Shown: positions 52,675 to 61,342, counted from the stretch's first letter. The stretch is DNA of 64,000 bases from Actinacidiphila alni (GCF_900112845.1 NZ_FONG01000007.1:310001-374000), one strand, 5' to 3'. Program-made: numbers and translations. Notes: a model not told the origin generated them from the sequence alone.

Positions 52675-53487
52675 TCAGACGAGCACGGTGCGGTGCCGGG
52701 GCGCGGGCGGGCGCAGGGTGACGCCGGGCCGCAGTGCCTCGTCGTAGCGGTGCAGGACGAGGCGGGCCATCGCCTCGTGCGCGCCGAGCGGGGCGGCGGC
52801 GATCCAGGGAGCGGCGGCCGCGGTCTGCGCGGCGAAGCGGCCGGGCGCGGTGAAGTACGAGGCGACCGCGATCCGCCGGTGGCCGCGGGCGCGCAGCGCG
52901 GCGACGGCGTCCGCGACGGTCGGCGCGGCGGCCGAGGCGTACGCGGGCAGCACCGGCACCCCGCCGAGCCGGGCGGTGAGCAGCGCGGCCGTACGGGCGG
53001 TGCCGGCGGCCGAGTCCGGGTCGCGGGAGCCGGCGGCGGCCAGGACGACGGCGGAGCCGGTCCGGGTGTCGTGGCCGGTGGGTCCGGGGGCGGTGTGTCC
53101 GGGGGCGGGCCAGCCGGCTTCGGTCAGGCGGGCGTGCAGGGCCGTGGCCAGCAGCGGGTGCGGGCCGAGCGGGGCGGCGATCAGGCCGCGCAGGTGCGGG
53201 GCCGCGGCCAGCGCGTCCGGCAGGTCCACTTTGACGTGGTGGCCGCGGCCGAGCAGCAGCGGTACGAGGACGGCCGCGCCGCGCAGCCGTGCGAGGGTCT
53301 CCTCCAGCAGCGGTTCGTTCAGCTCGATGTGGCCGAGCCGTACGTCCAGGCCGGGACGGCGGGCCCGGACGCGCGCCAGCAGTTCCCGTACGGTCCGCAG
53401 CGCGCGCGGGTCGCGGCTGCCGTGCGCGACGGCCACCAGCGTGGGGGCGGCGCCGGCCTTCGGCAGTGCGGCGCGGTGAGGTGTCAT
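52675..53487 (-). CDS. Sirohydrochlorin chelatase, CbiX/SirB type
   Basis: A 270-residue double-domain chelatase that inserts Fe2+ (siroheme) or Co2+ into sirohydrochlorin. The metal site is in [12 protein letters not shown] (His22) and [17 protein letters not shown]. The second half repeats the fold ([13 protein letters not shown] ... [10 protein letters not shown]) with the histidine replaced. With nirB, a siroheme enzyme, 8 kb downstream, the siroheme role is likely. It has a possible GlnR half-site upstream. The 179 bp between it and dgt hold only low-complexity GTCGGGCGGC and CGGGACTTCGCG repeats. Confidence 0.88.
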   Translation of the reverse strand: MTPHRAALPKAGAAPTLVAVAHGSRDPRALRTVRELLARVRARRPGLDVRLGHIELNEPLLEETLARLRGAAVLVPLLLGRGHHVKVDLPDALAAAPHLRGLIAAPLGPHPLLATALHARLTEAGWPAPGHTAPGPTGHDTRTGSAVVLAAAGSRDPDSAAGTARTAALLTARLGGVPVLPAYASAAAPTVADAVAALRARGHRRIAVASYFTAPGRFAAQTAAAAPWIAAAPLGAHEAMARLVLHRYDEALRPGVTLRPPAPRHRTVLV

Positions 53488-53541
53488 GCCGCGATCCTGC
53501 GGGCCCGAGTTTGCCCGGTCATTGCGCGAACATAACAGCCG

Positions 53542-53557
53542 GTTTCGACCGGCTCAC
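53542..53557 (-). promoter_or_regulatory. Possible GlnR half-box upstream of the chelatase gene
   Basis: On the minus strand, GTGAG-N6-GAAAC (53557-53542) with the N6 spacing of a GlnR a1-b1 box (consensus GTnAC-N6-GAAAC), 55-70 bp before the ATG. One of four defined bases in the a-site differs. The second half of a full box (a2-b2) is poor. The wider gap 53488-53766 has only GCGGTCGCGG repeats otherwise. Confidence 0.35.
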
Positions 53558-53766
53558 GTCGGTGCGGCAGAGGTGTGAGGGGTCCGGCGCCGGGGCGGTC
53601 GCGGGACCGGTCCCTGCGGCGGTCGCGGAGGCGGTCGCGGGGTGCTCAGGGGGCGTTGTCAGTGGGGGGTCCTAGTGTGGTTCACGCGCAACCGAACGGG
53701 GGCGTCCGGCGTCGGTCCCGTTGGGGAAGCGGGATCGACGCCGGGCGTGGGCAAGGGGGGCAGGGG

Positions 53767-54531
53767 GTGGACGAGGTGACGGCCGCGGAGGGTACGGCGG
53801 GGGCGGACGGTACGGCGGGGGGCCAGGGCTGGAGGGCGCGATTCCGGGGGCGGGTGCGGCCGCGGCTGCCGCGGACCCGGCGGGGGTGGCGCCGCCTCGT
53901 GCGGTGGACGGTGGTGGTGTGCGTGCTGGCGCTGCTGCCCGCGACCTGGCTGAAGCTGGCCGGGGACGGGCGGGTGCGCGGCCTGGCCGACGTGCCGCGC
54001 GAGCCGGTGGCCGTGGTGTTCGGCGCCGGGCTGTGGGACGGCAAGCCGTCGCCGTATCTCGCGCACCGCCTCGACGCGGCGGCGACGCTGTACCGGACGG
54101 GCCGGATCCGCGTGGTGCTGGTGACCGGCGACAACAGCCGTACGTCGTACGACGAACCGAGTGCGATGCGCACCTATCTCACCGCCCACGGCGTCCCCTC
54201 CGACAAGGTCGTCCTGGACTACGCCGGCTTCGACACCTGGGATTCGTGCAGCCGTGCCAAGCGGATCTTCGGTGTGGACCACGCGGTCCTGGTCAGCCAG
54301 GGCTTCCACATACGCAGGGCCCTGGCGCTCTGCTCGGCCGCCGGGATCGACGCGTACGGCGTGGCCGTCGACGAGCCGCACGACGCGACCTGGTACGCGG
54401 GCGGCGTCCGGGAGCTGCTGGCGGCGGACAAGGCCGCGGTGGACGCGGTGCTGCGCCCCGACCCGCACTTCCTCGGGCCGCACGAGAACGGGGTGGCGCG
54501 CGCCCTCACAGCGCATGACGTGCCGCGCTGA
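53767..54531 (+). CDS. DUF218 (YdcF/SanA/ElyC-like) membrane protein
   Basis: A 254-residue protein from GTG 53767, with a GGGGGGCAGGGG site upstream. A basic N-terminus leads to one helix (LVRWTVVVCVLALLPATWLKL), then the DUF218 domain: AVVFGAGLWDGKPSPYLAHRLDAAATLYRTGRI, VTGDNSRTSYDEPSAM and DYAGFDTWDSCSRAKRIF. The family is tied to envelope integrity (SanA vancomycin resistance, ElyC peptidoglycan) but its chemistry is not settled. It precedes the nitrate reductase by 68 bp. Confidence 0.85.
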   Translation: MDEVTAAEGTAGADGTAGGQGWRARFRGRVRPRLPRTRRGWRRLVRWTVVVCVLALLPATWLKLAGDGRVRGLADVPREPVAVVFGAGLWDGKPSPYLAHRLDAAATLYRTGRIRVVLVTGDNSRTSYDEPSAMRTYLTAHGVPSDKVVLDYAGFDTWDSCSRAKRIFGVDHAVLVSQGFHIRRALALCSAAGIDAYGVAVDEPHDATWYAGGVRELLAADKAAVDAVLRPDPHFLGPHENGVARALTAHDVPR

Positions 54532-54599
54532 GGCGGGTGTGCCCGGGGCGTAACGGGCGCGGGCGGCGGGGGGAAACACCGTCCGCGCAGGCTGGGCGG

Positions 54600-56756
54600 A
54601 TGAGCACTCCGCCGGCCGCGCCCGCGGCCCCGCAATCCGGTCCCGGCGCCCCGGCCCTCGTCGCTCCGCCGGACGCCGGGGTCGACACGCACTGCCCGTA
54701 CTGCGCGTTGCAGTGCGGGATGACGCTTCGGCCGGGTTCCGGCGGTCCCGAGGTGGTGGAGCGGCCGGCCTTCCCGGTGAACCGGGGCGCGCTGTGCGGC
54801 AAGGGCCGTACCTCCGCCGAGGTGCTGTCGTCCGCGGTACGGCTGACCGGGCCGCTGGTGCGCGGCGCCGACGGCGAACTGGTCCCGGCGGGCTGGGAGG
54901 AGGCGCTGGACCGGGTCGCGGCGGGGCTGCTGCGGGTGCGGGCGGCGCACGGCCGGGACGCGGTCGGGGTGTTCGGTGGCGGCGGGCTGACCAACGAGAA
55001 GGCGTACGCGCTGGGCAAGTTCGCCCGGGTGGTGCTGCGGACGTCGCAGATCGACTACAACGGCCGCTTCTGCATGTCGTCGGCGGCGGTGGCGCACCAA
55101 CGGGCGTTCGGCCTGGACCGCGGGCTGCCCTTCCCGCTGGCGGACATCGGCGCGACCGGCTGCGTGATCCTGGTCGGCTCCAATCTCGCCGACACGATGC
55201 CGCCCGCCCTGCGCTATTTCGCCGAGCTGAAGCGGAACGGCGGCACGCTGATCGTGGTCGACCCGCGCCGCACCAGGACCGCCGAGCAGGCGGACCTGCA
55301 CCTCCAGCCGCGCCCCGGCACGGACCTGGCGCTGGCGCTCGGCCTGCTGCACCTCGTGGTCGCCGAGGGCCGGGTCGACGCGGACTTCGTCGCCGCGCGG
55401 ACCACCGGCTGGGAGCGGACGCTGCCCGGGGTGATGGCGCACTGGCCCGAGCTGGTGGAGCGGATCACAGGGGTGCCGGTGCCCCGACTGCGGCGCGCCG
55501 TCGCGCTGTTCTGCGACGCGCCGGAGTCGATGGTGCTGACCGCGCGCGGCCCCGAGCAGCAGGCCAAGGGCACCGACACGGTCAGCGCCTGGATCAATCT
55601 GTGCCTGGCGACCGGCCGGGCCGGCCGCCCGCTGTCCGGTTACAGCTGCCTGACCGGGCAGGGCAACGGGCAGGGCGGGCGCGAGCACGGCCAGAAGGCG
55701 GACCAGCTCCCCGGCTACCGCAAGCTCGACGACCCGGCGGCCCGCGCGCATGTCGCCGCCGTGTGGGGCGTCGACCCCGACGACCTGCCGGGACCCGGGC
55801 CCAGCGCGTACGAACTGCTCGACGCGCTCGGCCGGGACGTGCGCGCGCTGCTGCTCATGGGGTCCAACCCGGTGGTGTCCGCGCCGCGCGCCCGGCATGT
55901 CGCGCAGCGGATCGCCGCGCTGGACTTCCTCGCGGTGTGCGATGTGGTGCTCTCCGAGACGGCGGCGCTCGCCGATGTGGTGCTGCCGGTGACGCAGTGG
56001 GCGGAGGAGACCGGCACCACGACCAATCTGGAGGGCAGGGTGATCCTGCGCCGCAAGGCCGTCGACCCGCCGCCGGGCGTACGGACCGACCTGGAGGTGC
56101 TGGGCGCGCTCGCCGAACGGCTCGGTCACGACAAGGGTTTCCCCGCCGACCCGGAGGAGGTCTTCGACGAGCTGCGGCGGGCCTCGGCCGGCGGGCCCGC
56201 GGACTACTCGGGCATCAGTTACGCGCGGATCGCGGCGGAGGACGGCGTCTTCTGGCCGTGCCCGCGGGACGCCGCCGAGCGCACGCCGGACGGTGCGCCG
56301 GCGGGCACCCCGCGGCTGTTCCTCGACCGGTTCGCCACGCCGGACGGCCGGGCCCGCTTCACCCCAGTCCAGCACCGGCCCGCGGCCGAGGAGCCGACGC
56401 CGGACTTCCCGTACTACCTGACGACCGGGCGGGTGCTCTCGCAGTACCAGTCGGGGGCGCAGACCCGGCGGGTGCGGGAGCTGAACGAGGCCGCGCCCGG
56501 CCCCTTCGTGCAGCTCCATCCGCGGCTCGCGGACCGGCTCGGGGTCGCCGACGGCGAGCCGCTCGCGGTGACCAGCAGGCGCGGCCGGGCGGTCGCCCCG
56601 GCCCGGGTCTCCCCCGCGATCCGGCCGGACACCGTCTTCATGCCGTTCCACTGGCCGGGCGAGGGCAGCGCCAACACGCTGACCAATCCGGCGCTGGATC
56701 CGGCGTCGCGGATGCCGGAGTTCAAGGTGTGCGCGGTGCGGGTGGAGAAGGCGTAG
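54600..56756 (+). CDS. Assimilatory nitrate reductase catalytic subunit (molybdopterin oxidoreductase)
   Basis: A 718-residue bis-MGD enzyme of the NasA/NasC class that reduces nitrate to nitrite in the cytoplasm. The 4Fe-4S site is Cys32, Cys35, Cys39 and Cys66 (HCPYCALQCG ... GALCGKG). Then come the molybdenum-cofactor motifs (GQGNGQGGREHGQKADQLPGYR, MGSNPVVSAPRA) and the C-terminal molydop-binding domain (PYYLTTGRVLSQYQSGAQTRRV). No Tat signal is present, as expected for the assimilatory type. The nitrite product goes to NirB; the electron donor is probably the FAD protein at 60005. Start ATG 54600; upstream codons are not coding. Confidence 0.92.
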   Translation: MSTPPAAPAAPQSGPGAPALVAPPDAGVDTHCPYCALQCGMTLRPGSGGPEVVERPAFPVNRGALCGKGRTSAEVLSSAVRLTGPLVRGADGELVPAGWEEALDRVAAGLLRVRAAHGRDAVGVFGGGGLTNEKAYALGKFARVVLRTSQIDYNGRFCMSSAAVAHQRAFGLDRGLPFPLADIGATGCVILVGSNLADTMPPALRYFAELKRNGGTLIVVDPRRTRTAEQADLHLQPRPGTDLALALGLLHLVVAEGRVDADFVAARTTGWERTLPGVMAHWPELVERITGVPVPRLRRAVALFCDAPESMVLTARGPEQQAKGTDTVSAWINLCLATGRAGRPLSGYSCLTGQGNGQGGREHGQKADQLPGYRKLDDPAARAHVAAVWGVDPDDLPGPGPSAYELLDALGRDVRALLLMGSNPVVSAPRARHVAQRIAALDFLAVCDVVLSETAALADVVLPVTQWAEETGTTTNLEGRVILRRKAVDPPPGVRTDLEVLGALAERLGHDKGFPADPEEVFDELRRASAGGPADYSGISYARIAAEDGVFWPCPRDAAERTPDGAPAGTPRLFLDRFATPDGRARFTPVQHRPAAEEPTPDFPYYLTTGRVLSQYQSGAQTRRVRELNEAAPGPFVQLHPRLADRLGVADGEPLAVTSRRGRAVAPARVSPAIRPDTVFMPFHWPGEGSANTLTNPALDPASRMPEFKVCAVRVEKA

Positions 56757-56761
56757 AACCT

Positions 56762-56802
56762 CTTCTGCATGCATTGCATGCAATGCATGCAGAAGCTAGG
56801 GT
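56762..56802 (+). promoter_or_regulatory. Leaderless GntR promoter with a perfect 34-bp palindromic operator
   Basis: Positions 56762-56795 are a perfect 34-bp palindrome made of repeated TGCATGCA and TGCATTGCA-type elements, flanked by CTTC/GAAG. It overlaps a good promoter: -35 TTGCAT (56774-56779), 17-bp spacer, -10 TAGGGT (56797-56802). Transcription should start within a base or two of the GTG at 56810, giving a leaderless mRNA. GntR dimers bind such dyads, so this is a strong autoregulation site. Confidence 0.8.
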
Positions 56803-56809
56803 CGGCCGT

Positions 56810-57448
56810 GTGCAGCAGACCGACACCGCCCGCGCGCGGCTGCGTGACCTGATCCTCGACGGCGCCTACGCGCCCGGCGAGCGCCTCACCGAGACCGAGG
56901 TGGCGCTGTCGCTGGCGATGAGCAGGACCCCGGTCCGCGAGGCGTTCCGGGCGCTGGTCGCCGACGGCCTGGTGCACTCCGCCGGGCGCGGCGTCCGCGT
57001 CGTCGCCCTCGACGCCGAGGCGCTGCGCCACGCCTACCAGGTGCGCGCCGCCCTGGAGGCGCTCACCGCCGAACTGGCCGCCGTACGCCAGGCCGAGGGC
57101 CGCATCGCCCCGGCCGACCTCGCCGAACTGGTCCGCGACGCCGACCGTACGGAAGTGGCCACGCTCGCCGGGCGGCTGACCGAGGCGGTCGGCCACAACC
57201 GCCGCTTCCACCGGCGGATCGCCGAACTCGCCGCCAATCCGGTGGCGTTGGCCTCCCTCGACCGGCTGTGGGACCAGATCCTCGTCTCCACCCGCGCCTC
57301 GCTCGACCCGCCGCACCGGCCCGCCCAGGTCAACGCCCAGCACCGCGAGCTGCTCGCCGCCGTCACCGAGGGCCGCGCCCGCGACGCCGCCGAGGCCGCC
57401 CGCCGCCACGTACTCGACACCTGCGACGCCCGTGCCCGCGCCCGCTGA
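56810..57448 (+). CDS. GntR-family regulator, FadR/FCD type
   Basis: A 212-residue regulator. The winged HTH (ARLRDLILDGAYAPGERLTETEVALSLAMSRTPVREAFRALVADGLVHSAGRGVRVV) is followed by an all-helical FCD effector domain (YQVRAALEALTAELAA ... HNRRFHRRIAELAANP), which usually binds a metal and a small carboxylate. GTG 56810 is immediately downstream of a -10 box, so the message is probably leaderless. The OsmC gene follows 14 bp later on the same strand, so the pair is one operon. Confidence 0.92.
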   Translation: MQQTDTARARLRDLILDGAYAPGERLTETEVALSLAMSRTPVREAFRALVADGLVHSAGRGVRVVALDAEALRHAYQVRAALEALTAELAAVRQAEGRIAPADLAELVRDADRTEVATLAGRLTEAVGHNRRFHRRIAELAANPVALASLDRLWDQILVSTRASLDPPHRPAQVNAQHRELLAAVTEGRARDAAEAARRHVLDTCDARARAR

Positions 57449-57462
57449 AAGGACCCCGCGTC

Positions 57463-57942
57463 ATGCCGTCCGCCCGTAAGCACGTCTACGAGACCCGGGT
57501 CGTCTGGACCGGCAACCGCGGCACCGGCACCGCCTCGTACCGCGACTACGCCCGCACCCACGACGTCACCGCCGACGGCCCGCCGCCCCTCGCGGGCTCC
57601 GCCGACCGCGCCTTCCGCGGCGACCGCGACCGGTGGAACCCCGAGCAGTTGCTCCTCGCGGCGCTCTCCCAGTGCCACATGCTCTCCTACCTCCATGTGT
57701 GCGCCGTCAACGGTGTCGTCGTCACCGCCTACACCGACCGCGCCACCGGCACGATGGAAGAGACCGCCGGCGGCGCCGGCCACTTCACGGAGGTCACCCT
57801 CCACCCGGCCGTGGAGGTCGCCTCCCCCACCATGACCGCGGCGGCCAACGCCCTCCACGAAGAGGCCCAGCGCCTCTGCTTCATCGCGAACTCGGTCAAC
57901 TTCCCGGTCCACCACGAGCCGACGGCCACCACCGGGGGTTAG
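57463..57942 (+). CDS. OsmC/Ohr-family protein
   Basis: A 159-residue OsmC-like hydroperoxide reductase. The N-terminal VVWTGNRGTGT is family-typical, and the two catalytic cysteines are C71 (ALSQCHMLSYL) and C139 (AQRLCFIANS). Such enzymes reduce organic hydroperoxides with a dithiol cycle. It follows the GntR gene by 14 bp and GAAAGGACC precedes the ATG. Control of an OsmC by a GntR-FCD regulator is less usual than by OhrR/MarR. Confidence 0.9.
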   Translation: MPSARKHVYETRVVWTGNRGTGTASYRDYARTHDVTADGPPPLAGSADRAFRGDRDRWNPEQLLLAALSQCHMLSYLHVCAVNGVVVTAYTDRATGTMEETAGGAGHFTEVTLHPAVEVASPTMTAAANALHEEAQRLCFIANSVNFPVHHEPTATTGG

Positions 57943-58038
57943 TCGGCGTCCGCGTCCGCCGCGTGGGCGGTCGACACCCCGGGGTGCCCGTCCCGCGGAG
58001 TGCGGCGTCTTCTCGCCCGACGGCGAGCGAGGTCTTTC

Positions 58039-58169
58039 AGGGGCGCGGGGAACTGCGCGCTCAGCCCGCGCGCGCCTTCAGACGAAAAACCGCCCCCAGC
58101 GGGGCAGACGCTGTTGTTCTTGCGACCACCGGGCCGGTGGGGGCGGGCCGCGCAGTTCCCCGCGCCCCT
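58039..58169. repeat. Dispersed intergenic inverted-repeat element, copy 2 (131 bp)
   Basis: Same architecture as 8676-8807: identical perfect 21-bp terminal inverted repeats (58039-58059 and 58149-58169), the same CGCCCCCAGCGGGGCAGACG core and a CCACCGGGCCGGTGG hairpin. It occupies most of the 306-bp gap between OsmC and the DJ-1/AraC gene. No transposase or ORF is inside. Confidence 0.85.
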
Positions 58170-58185
58170 AAAAGACCTGACTCAC

Positions 58186-58247
58186 CGCACTCCGCAGGAG
58201 ACATCACGCACCCCCGACAGGGGATCACGCACCGCACTCCGCAGGAG
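58186..58247. repeat. Array of short CTCCGC-A-GGAG palindromes, copy 2
   Basis: Units CGCACTCCGCAGGAG at 58186-58200 and 58233-58247, with a diverged middle unit CGCACCCCCGACAGGGG (58207-58223). The ATCACGCACC linker is shared with the array at 8822-8936. The last unit ends one base before the stop codon of the convergent AraC gene. Confidence 0.7.
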
Positions 58248-58248
58248 A

Positions 58249-59169
58249 TCAGGCACCCACTTTCGTGGCGCGAGCGCGGAGGCGACGGAGCATGCGGGGG
58301 TCGGCGAAGCCGACGGCGTGGGCGGCGGCTTCGACGGTGGCACCGTGGGAGAGGAGGTGTTCGGCGCGTTCGAGCCGCAGCTCGTGCTGGTAGCGAAGGG
58401 GCGTGAGACCCGTGGAAGCGGTGAAGCGCCGGGTGAGGGTGCGCTCGCTGAGACCGGTGGCGGCGGCGAGTTCGGCGAGCGCGAGGTGGGAGGTGAAGCG
58501 GGCGTCGATGAGGTCCTGGACGCGGTGCACCGCGTCACTGAGGTGCGCCCGGTGCCGCAGCATGGCGCTGGCCTGCCGCTCGTCCCCGTTGCGCCGCGCG
58601 TACACCACCATCTGCCGGGCGACGCGCGCGGCGGCGCCCGGCCCGTGCCGGACGGCGAGCAGATGGAGGGCGAGGTCGATGCCGCTGGCGATCCCCGCGG
58701 AGCTGACGACGCGGTCGTCGACGACGTAGAGGACGTCCCGGACGACGGTGGCCAGCGGATAGTCGCGGGCGAGTTCGTCCTGCACGTCGTGGTGGGTGGT
58801 GCAGCGCCGCCCGTCGAGGAGGCCGGCCCGGCCGAGGGCGTCCGCGCCGGCGCAGACGCTGGCGACGGTGCCGCCGCCGGCGTGGTGGGCGCGCAGCCAC
58901 TCCAGCGTGCCGGGCCCGAGCGCCCCGTTGGCCCGCAGCGTCGGCGAGCGCCAGCCGGGGACGACGATCAGGTCGTCGGCGGACAACGCCGGCAGTACGG
59001 TGCCCGCGCGCAGCGCGAGTCCCTGCGCGGTCGGGATGTCCTCCTGCTCGGCGACGTACGCCGACTCGTACCCGAGGCCGTGGTCGGCGGCCGTGGAGAA
59101 CACCTGCGCGGGCCCGGCGAGGTCGAGCAGATGCAGATTCGGCACGAGCAGGAAGACGACCCGGGTCAC
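58249..59169 (-). CDS. GlxA-like regulator: DJ-1/PfpI domain plus AraC HTH
   Basis: A 306-residue regulator. Residues 1-190 are a DJ-1/PfpI domain with VASVCAGADALGRAGLLDGRRCTTHH, the nucleophile-elbow cysteine being present. Residues 210-305 hold the AraC pair of HTHs (LALAELAAATGLSERTLTRRFTASTGLTPLRYQHELRLERAEHLL). GTG 59169 overlaps the stop of the isochorismatase-like gene as GTGA, so the two are translationally coupled. It probably regulates that gene. Confidence 0.92.
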   Translation of the reverse strand: MTRVVFLLVPNLHLLDLAGPAQVFSTAADHGLGYESAYVAEQEDIPTAQGLALRAGTVLPALSADDLIVVPGWRSPTLRANGALGPGTLEWLRAHHAGGGTVASVCAGADALGRAGLLDGRRCTTHHDVQDELARDYPLATVVRDVLYVVDDRVVSSAGIASGIDLALHLLAVRHGPGAAARVARQMVVYARRNGDERQASAMLRHRAHLSDAVHRVQDLIDARFTSHLALAELAAATGLSERTLTRRFTASTGLTPLRYQHELRLERAEHLLSHGATVEAAAHAVGFADPRMLRRLRARATKVGA

Positions 59170-59798
59170 GATCCGGTCAGCTCCTTGACGGTGGTGACGG
59201 CGGCGAAGCGACCCGCGAGAGCGTACTCGGTGCGCGTGATGATGTCGGCCGGGAGCAGGGTGCGCGGGTCGGCGAGGATCTCGGCGAGCGGGCGCCCGGC
59301 GGGCGCGTCAGGGTGGCCGATCGGCTCGGTGGCGGTCGCGTCGGTGACGAAAGTGACGTCGTAGCCGAGGTCGGAGGCGAGCCGGGTGGTGGTCTCCACG
59401 CACTGCTCGGTGCGGATGCCGCAGGTGATCAGCGAGCGGATGCCGCGTTCGGTGAGGATCTGCTGGAGGTTGGTGGTGGTGAAGGCGTTGTGCGCGGTCT
59501 TGGTGAGCAACGGTTCGCCGTCGGCGCGGGTCAGTCCGTCGATCAGCCGGACGTGGCCGCTCGCCGGGTCGAAGACCGTGCCGGAGCCGGGTTCGGTGTG
59601 CAGCACCCAGATCACCAGGTGGCCCCGCTCGCGCGCGTGGTCGACGAGTTCGCCGACGCGTACGGCGACCTCGGGGTCGGAGGCGGCCTGCCATGTCTCG
59701 CGCTGCCGGAAGGACTCCTGGACGTCGATGACGACCAGCGCGCTGGCGGATTCGGGCTTCGTGTTCCCTGACGTGTTTCCTGACGTGTTCTCGGTCAT
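59166..59798 (-). CDS. Isochorismatase-like cysteine hydrolase
   Basis: A 210-residue hydrolase with the Asp-Lys-Cys triad: D25 (LVVIDVQESF), K100 (LLTKTAHNAF) and C133 (GIRTEQCVETT). The cis-peptide region GIRTEQCVETTTRLASDLGYDV is typical of the cysteine hydrolase subgroup (nicotinamidase-like amidases), which act on amides or N-carbamoyl compounds. The N-terminus carries a short SGNTSGNT tandem repeat. It is the first gene of an operon with the GlxA-like regulator. Confidence 0.9.
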   Translation of the reverse strand: MTENTSGNTSGNTKPESASALVVIDVQESFRQRETWQAASDPEVAVRVGELVDHARERGHLVIWVLHTEPGSGTVFDPASGHVRLIDGLTRADGEPLLTKTAHNAFTTTNLQQILTERGIRSLITCGIRTEQCVETTTRLASDLGYDVTFVTDATATEPIGHPDAPAGRPLAEILADPRTLLPADIITRTEYALAGRFAAVTTVKELTGS

Positions 59799-59953
59799 GA
59801 TCCGATCGTGCCGCGCCCCGGGGTGCCGCCGGTAGGCCCGATCGTGCCCCGATGCGGAACGATCCGGTCACCCCGCATGGCTGCCGTGCGGATACGGCGG
59901 CGGCCCGGACTCACAGCGCGCGGCCGCACCGGATGAGGCCGGTGTTCCCGAGG

Positions 59954-59959
59954 GATAAT
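59954..59959 (+). promoter_or_regulatory. Candidate -10 element of the nitrite reductase operon
   Basis: GATAAT stands out in the 206-bp divergent gap 59799-60004, 45 bp before the FAD-reductase ATG. No good -35 is 16-19 bp upstream, as is common for activator-dependent promoters such as those controlled by GlnR. Confidence 0.35.
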
Positions 59960-60004
59960 GGCGGGGATGCGGGCGGGAAACAGCGGTCGCCCACGATTGC
60001 GGCC

Positions 60005-61342
60005 ATGGACGACGGCATGCGCATCGTGGTGATCGGCGGCGGGATGGCGGGGACCCGGCTCGCCCAGCAGCTCGCGCCGTACCGTACCGCGCCCGGCCTG
60101 ACGGTCACGGTCGTCGGCGAGGAGCGGCACCCGCCGTACAACAGGGTGCTGCTCGCGGAGGTGCTCGCCGGCCGGTACGCGCCCGCCATGATCACCCTGC
60201 CGGGCGCGGGCGGCACGGACAGCGGCGGTGACGGCGGTACGGGCGCGCCCCGGCGGGCGGTCCGGCTGGACCGTGCCGACCGGCTGGTGGTGTGCGACGA
60301 CGGTACGGCCCTGCCGTACGACCGGCTGGTGCTGGCGACCGGCTCCAACCCCGTACTGCCGCCGCTGCGCGGCCTGTTCGAGGAGGGGTCGGACGAACTC
60401 CCGCTCGGCGCGCACTGTTTCCGCACCATGGACGACTGCCTGGCGCTCGCCTCGGCCGCCGGCCACGGCACGCGTGTGGTGGTGGTCGGCGGCGGGCTGC
60501 TGGGGGTGTCGGCGGCGCAGGCGCTGGCCGCGCGCGGCGCCCGGGTGGTCCTCGCCCAGCAGGGCGAGCACCTGATGGAACGTCATCTGGACGGTACGGC
60601 AGCGGCGTTGCTGCGCGGCCACCTGGAGGCGCAGGGCGTGGAGGTGCACATCGAGTGCCGGGCGCGCGGCCTGCTCACCCAGCGGATGCCCGACGGCCGC
60701 CGCGCCGTGCGGTCGGTCGAACTGTCCGACGGCTACTGCCTCGGCGCCGAACTCGTCGTCCTGGCCTGCGGGGTGCGGCCCCGCGTCGGCCTCGCGCAGG
60801 CGGCCGGGATCGACGTCGCCAAGGGTGTCGTCGTGGACGACCGGCTGCGCACCTCCGACCCGGCCGTGCACGCGATCGGCGACTGCGCGCAGCACGACGG
60901 CGTGCTCTACGGTCTGGCGGGCGCGGCCCACGACCAGGCCGACGTCCTGGCGCGGGTCCTCGCCCAGGAGGCGGGCGGCGCCGCGACCGCGTCCGACGCC
61001 CCCCGCTACACCGGCACCCGCGCGCTCACCCGCCTCACCCTCACGCCAGGAACCGGCACCGGATCCGCGAGAGACACCGGCACCTCTTCCCCTGACGTCC
61101 CGCCGCTGGACGTCGCCGCCTTCGGCGACCCGGTGCCGGGCCCGGGCGACGACGTGCTGCGCCTGACCGACGCCACCCGCGGCGCGTACCGGAAGGTCGT
61201 GGTGCGCGGGGACCGGCTGGTCGGCGGGATCCTGCTGGGCGATCTGGCCGCCGTCGGCACGGTCGCCGGGGTCTGGGAGGGCGACGAGCCGCTGCCCTCC
61301 GCCCCACTGCTCCATCTGCTCACCGACGACGGAGGTTACTGA
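60005..61342 (+). CDS. NAD(P)/FAD-dependent oxidoreductase of the nitrate/nitrite assimilation cluster
   Basis: A 445-residue flavoprotein. The FAD motif is RIVVIGGGMAGTRLAQQLAP, followed by PPYNRVLLAEVLAG, the NAD motif VVVVGGGLLGVSAAQALAARGARVVL and the second FAD motif HAIGDCAQHDGVLYGLAGAAHDQA. It matches the N-terminal half of NirB and NasB-type electron transfer subunits. Located 2 bp before nirB, it probably delivers NAD(P)H electrons to the nitrate reductase. ATG 60005 is chosen; ATG 60017 would start directly on the FAD motif. Confidence 0.88.
   Translation: MDDGMRIVVIGGGMAGTRLAQQLAPYRTAPGLTVTVVGEERHPPYNRVLLAEVLAGRYAPAMITLPGAGGTDSGGDGGTGAPRRAVRLDRADRLVVCDDGTALPYDRLVLATGSNPVLPPLRGLFEEGSDELPLGAHCFRTMDDCLALASAAGHGTRVVVVGGGLLGVSAAQALAARGARVVLAQQGEHLMERHLDGTAAALLRGHLEAQGVEVHIECRARGLLTQRMPDGRRAVRSVELSDGYCLGAELVVLACGVRPRVGLAQAAGIDVAKGVVVDDRLRTSDPAVHAIGDCAQHDGVLYGLAGAAHDQADVLARVLAQEAGGAATASDAPRYTGTRALTRLTLTPGTGTGSARDTGTSSPDVPPLDVAAFGDPVPGPGDDVLRLTDATRGAYRKVVVRGDRLVGGILLGDLAAVGTVAGVWEGDEPLPSAPLLHLLTDDGGY

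Noticed and set aside
54550..54577. GlnR box before the nitrate reductase gene (GTAAC ... GAAAC)
   Set aside because: The two elements are 18 bp apart; a GlnR box needs 6 bp (or 28 bp between the outer elements).
59869..59890. GlnR-like GGAAC-N6-GTCAC in the nirB operon promoter region
   Set aside because: Order and spacing fit only the middle of a box; the outer a1 and b2 elements are absent, so it is no better than chance in this DNA.
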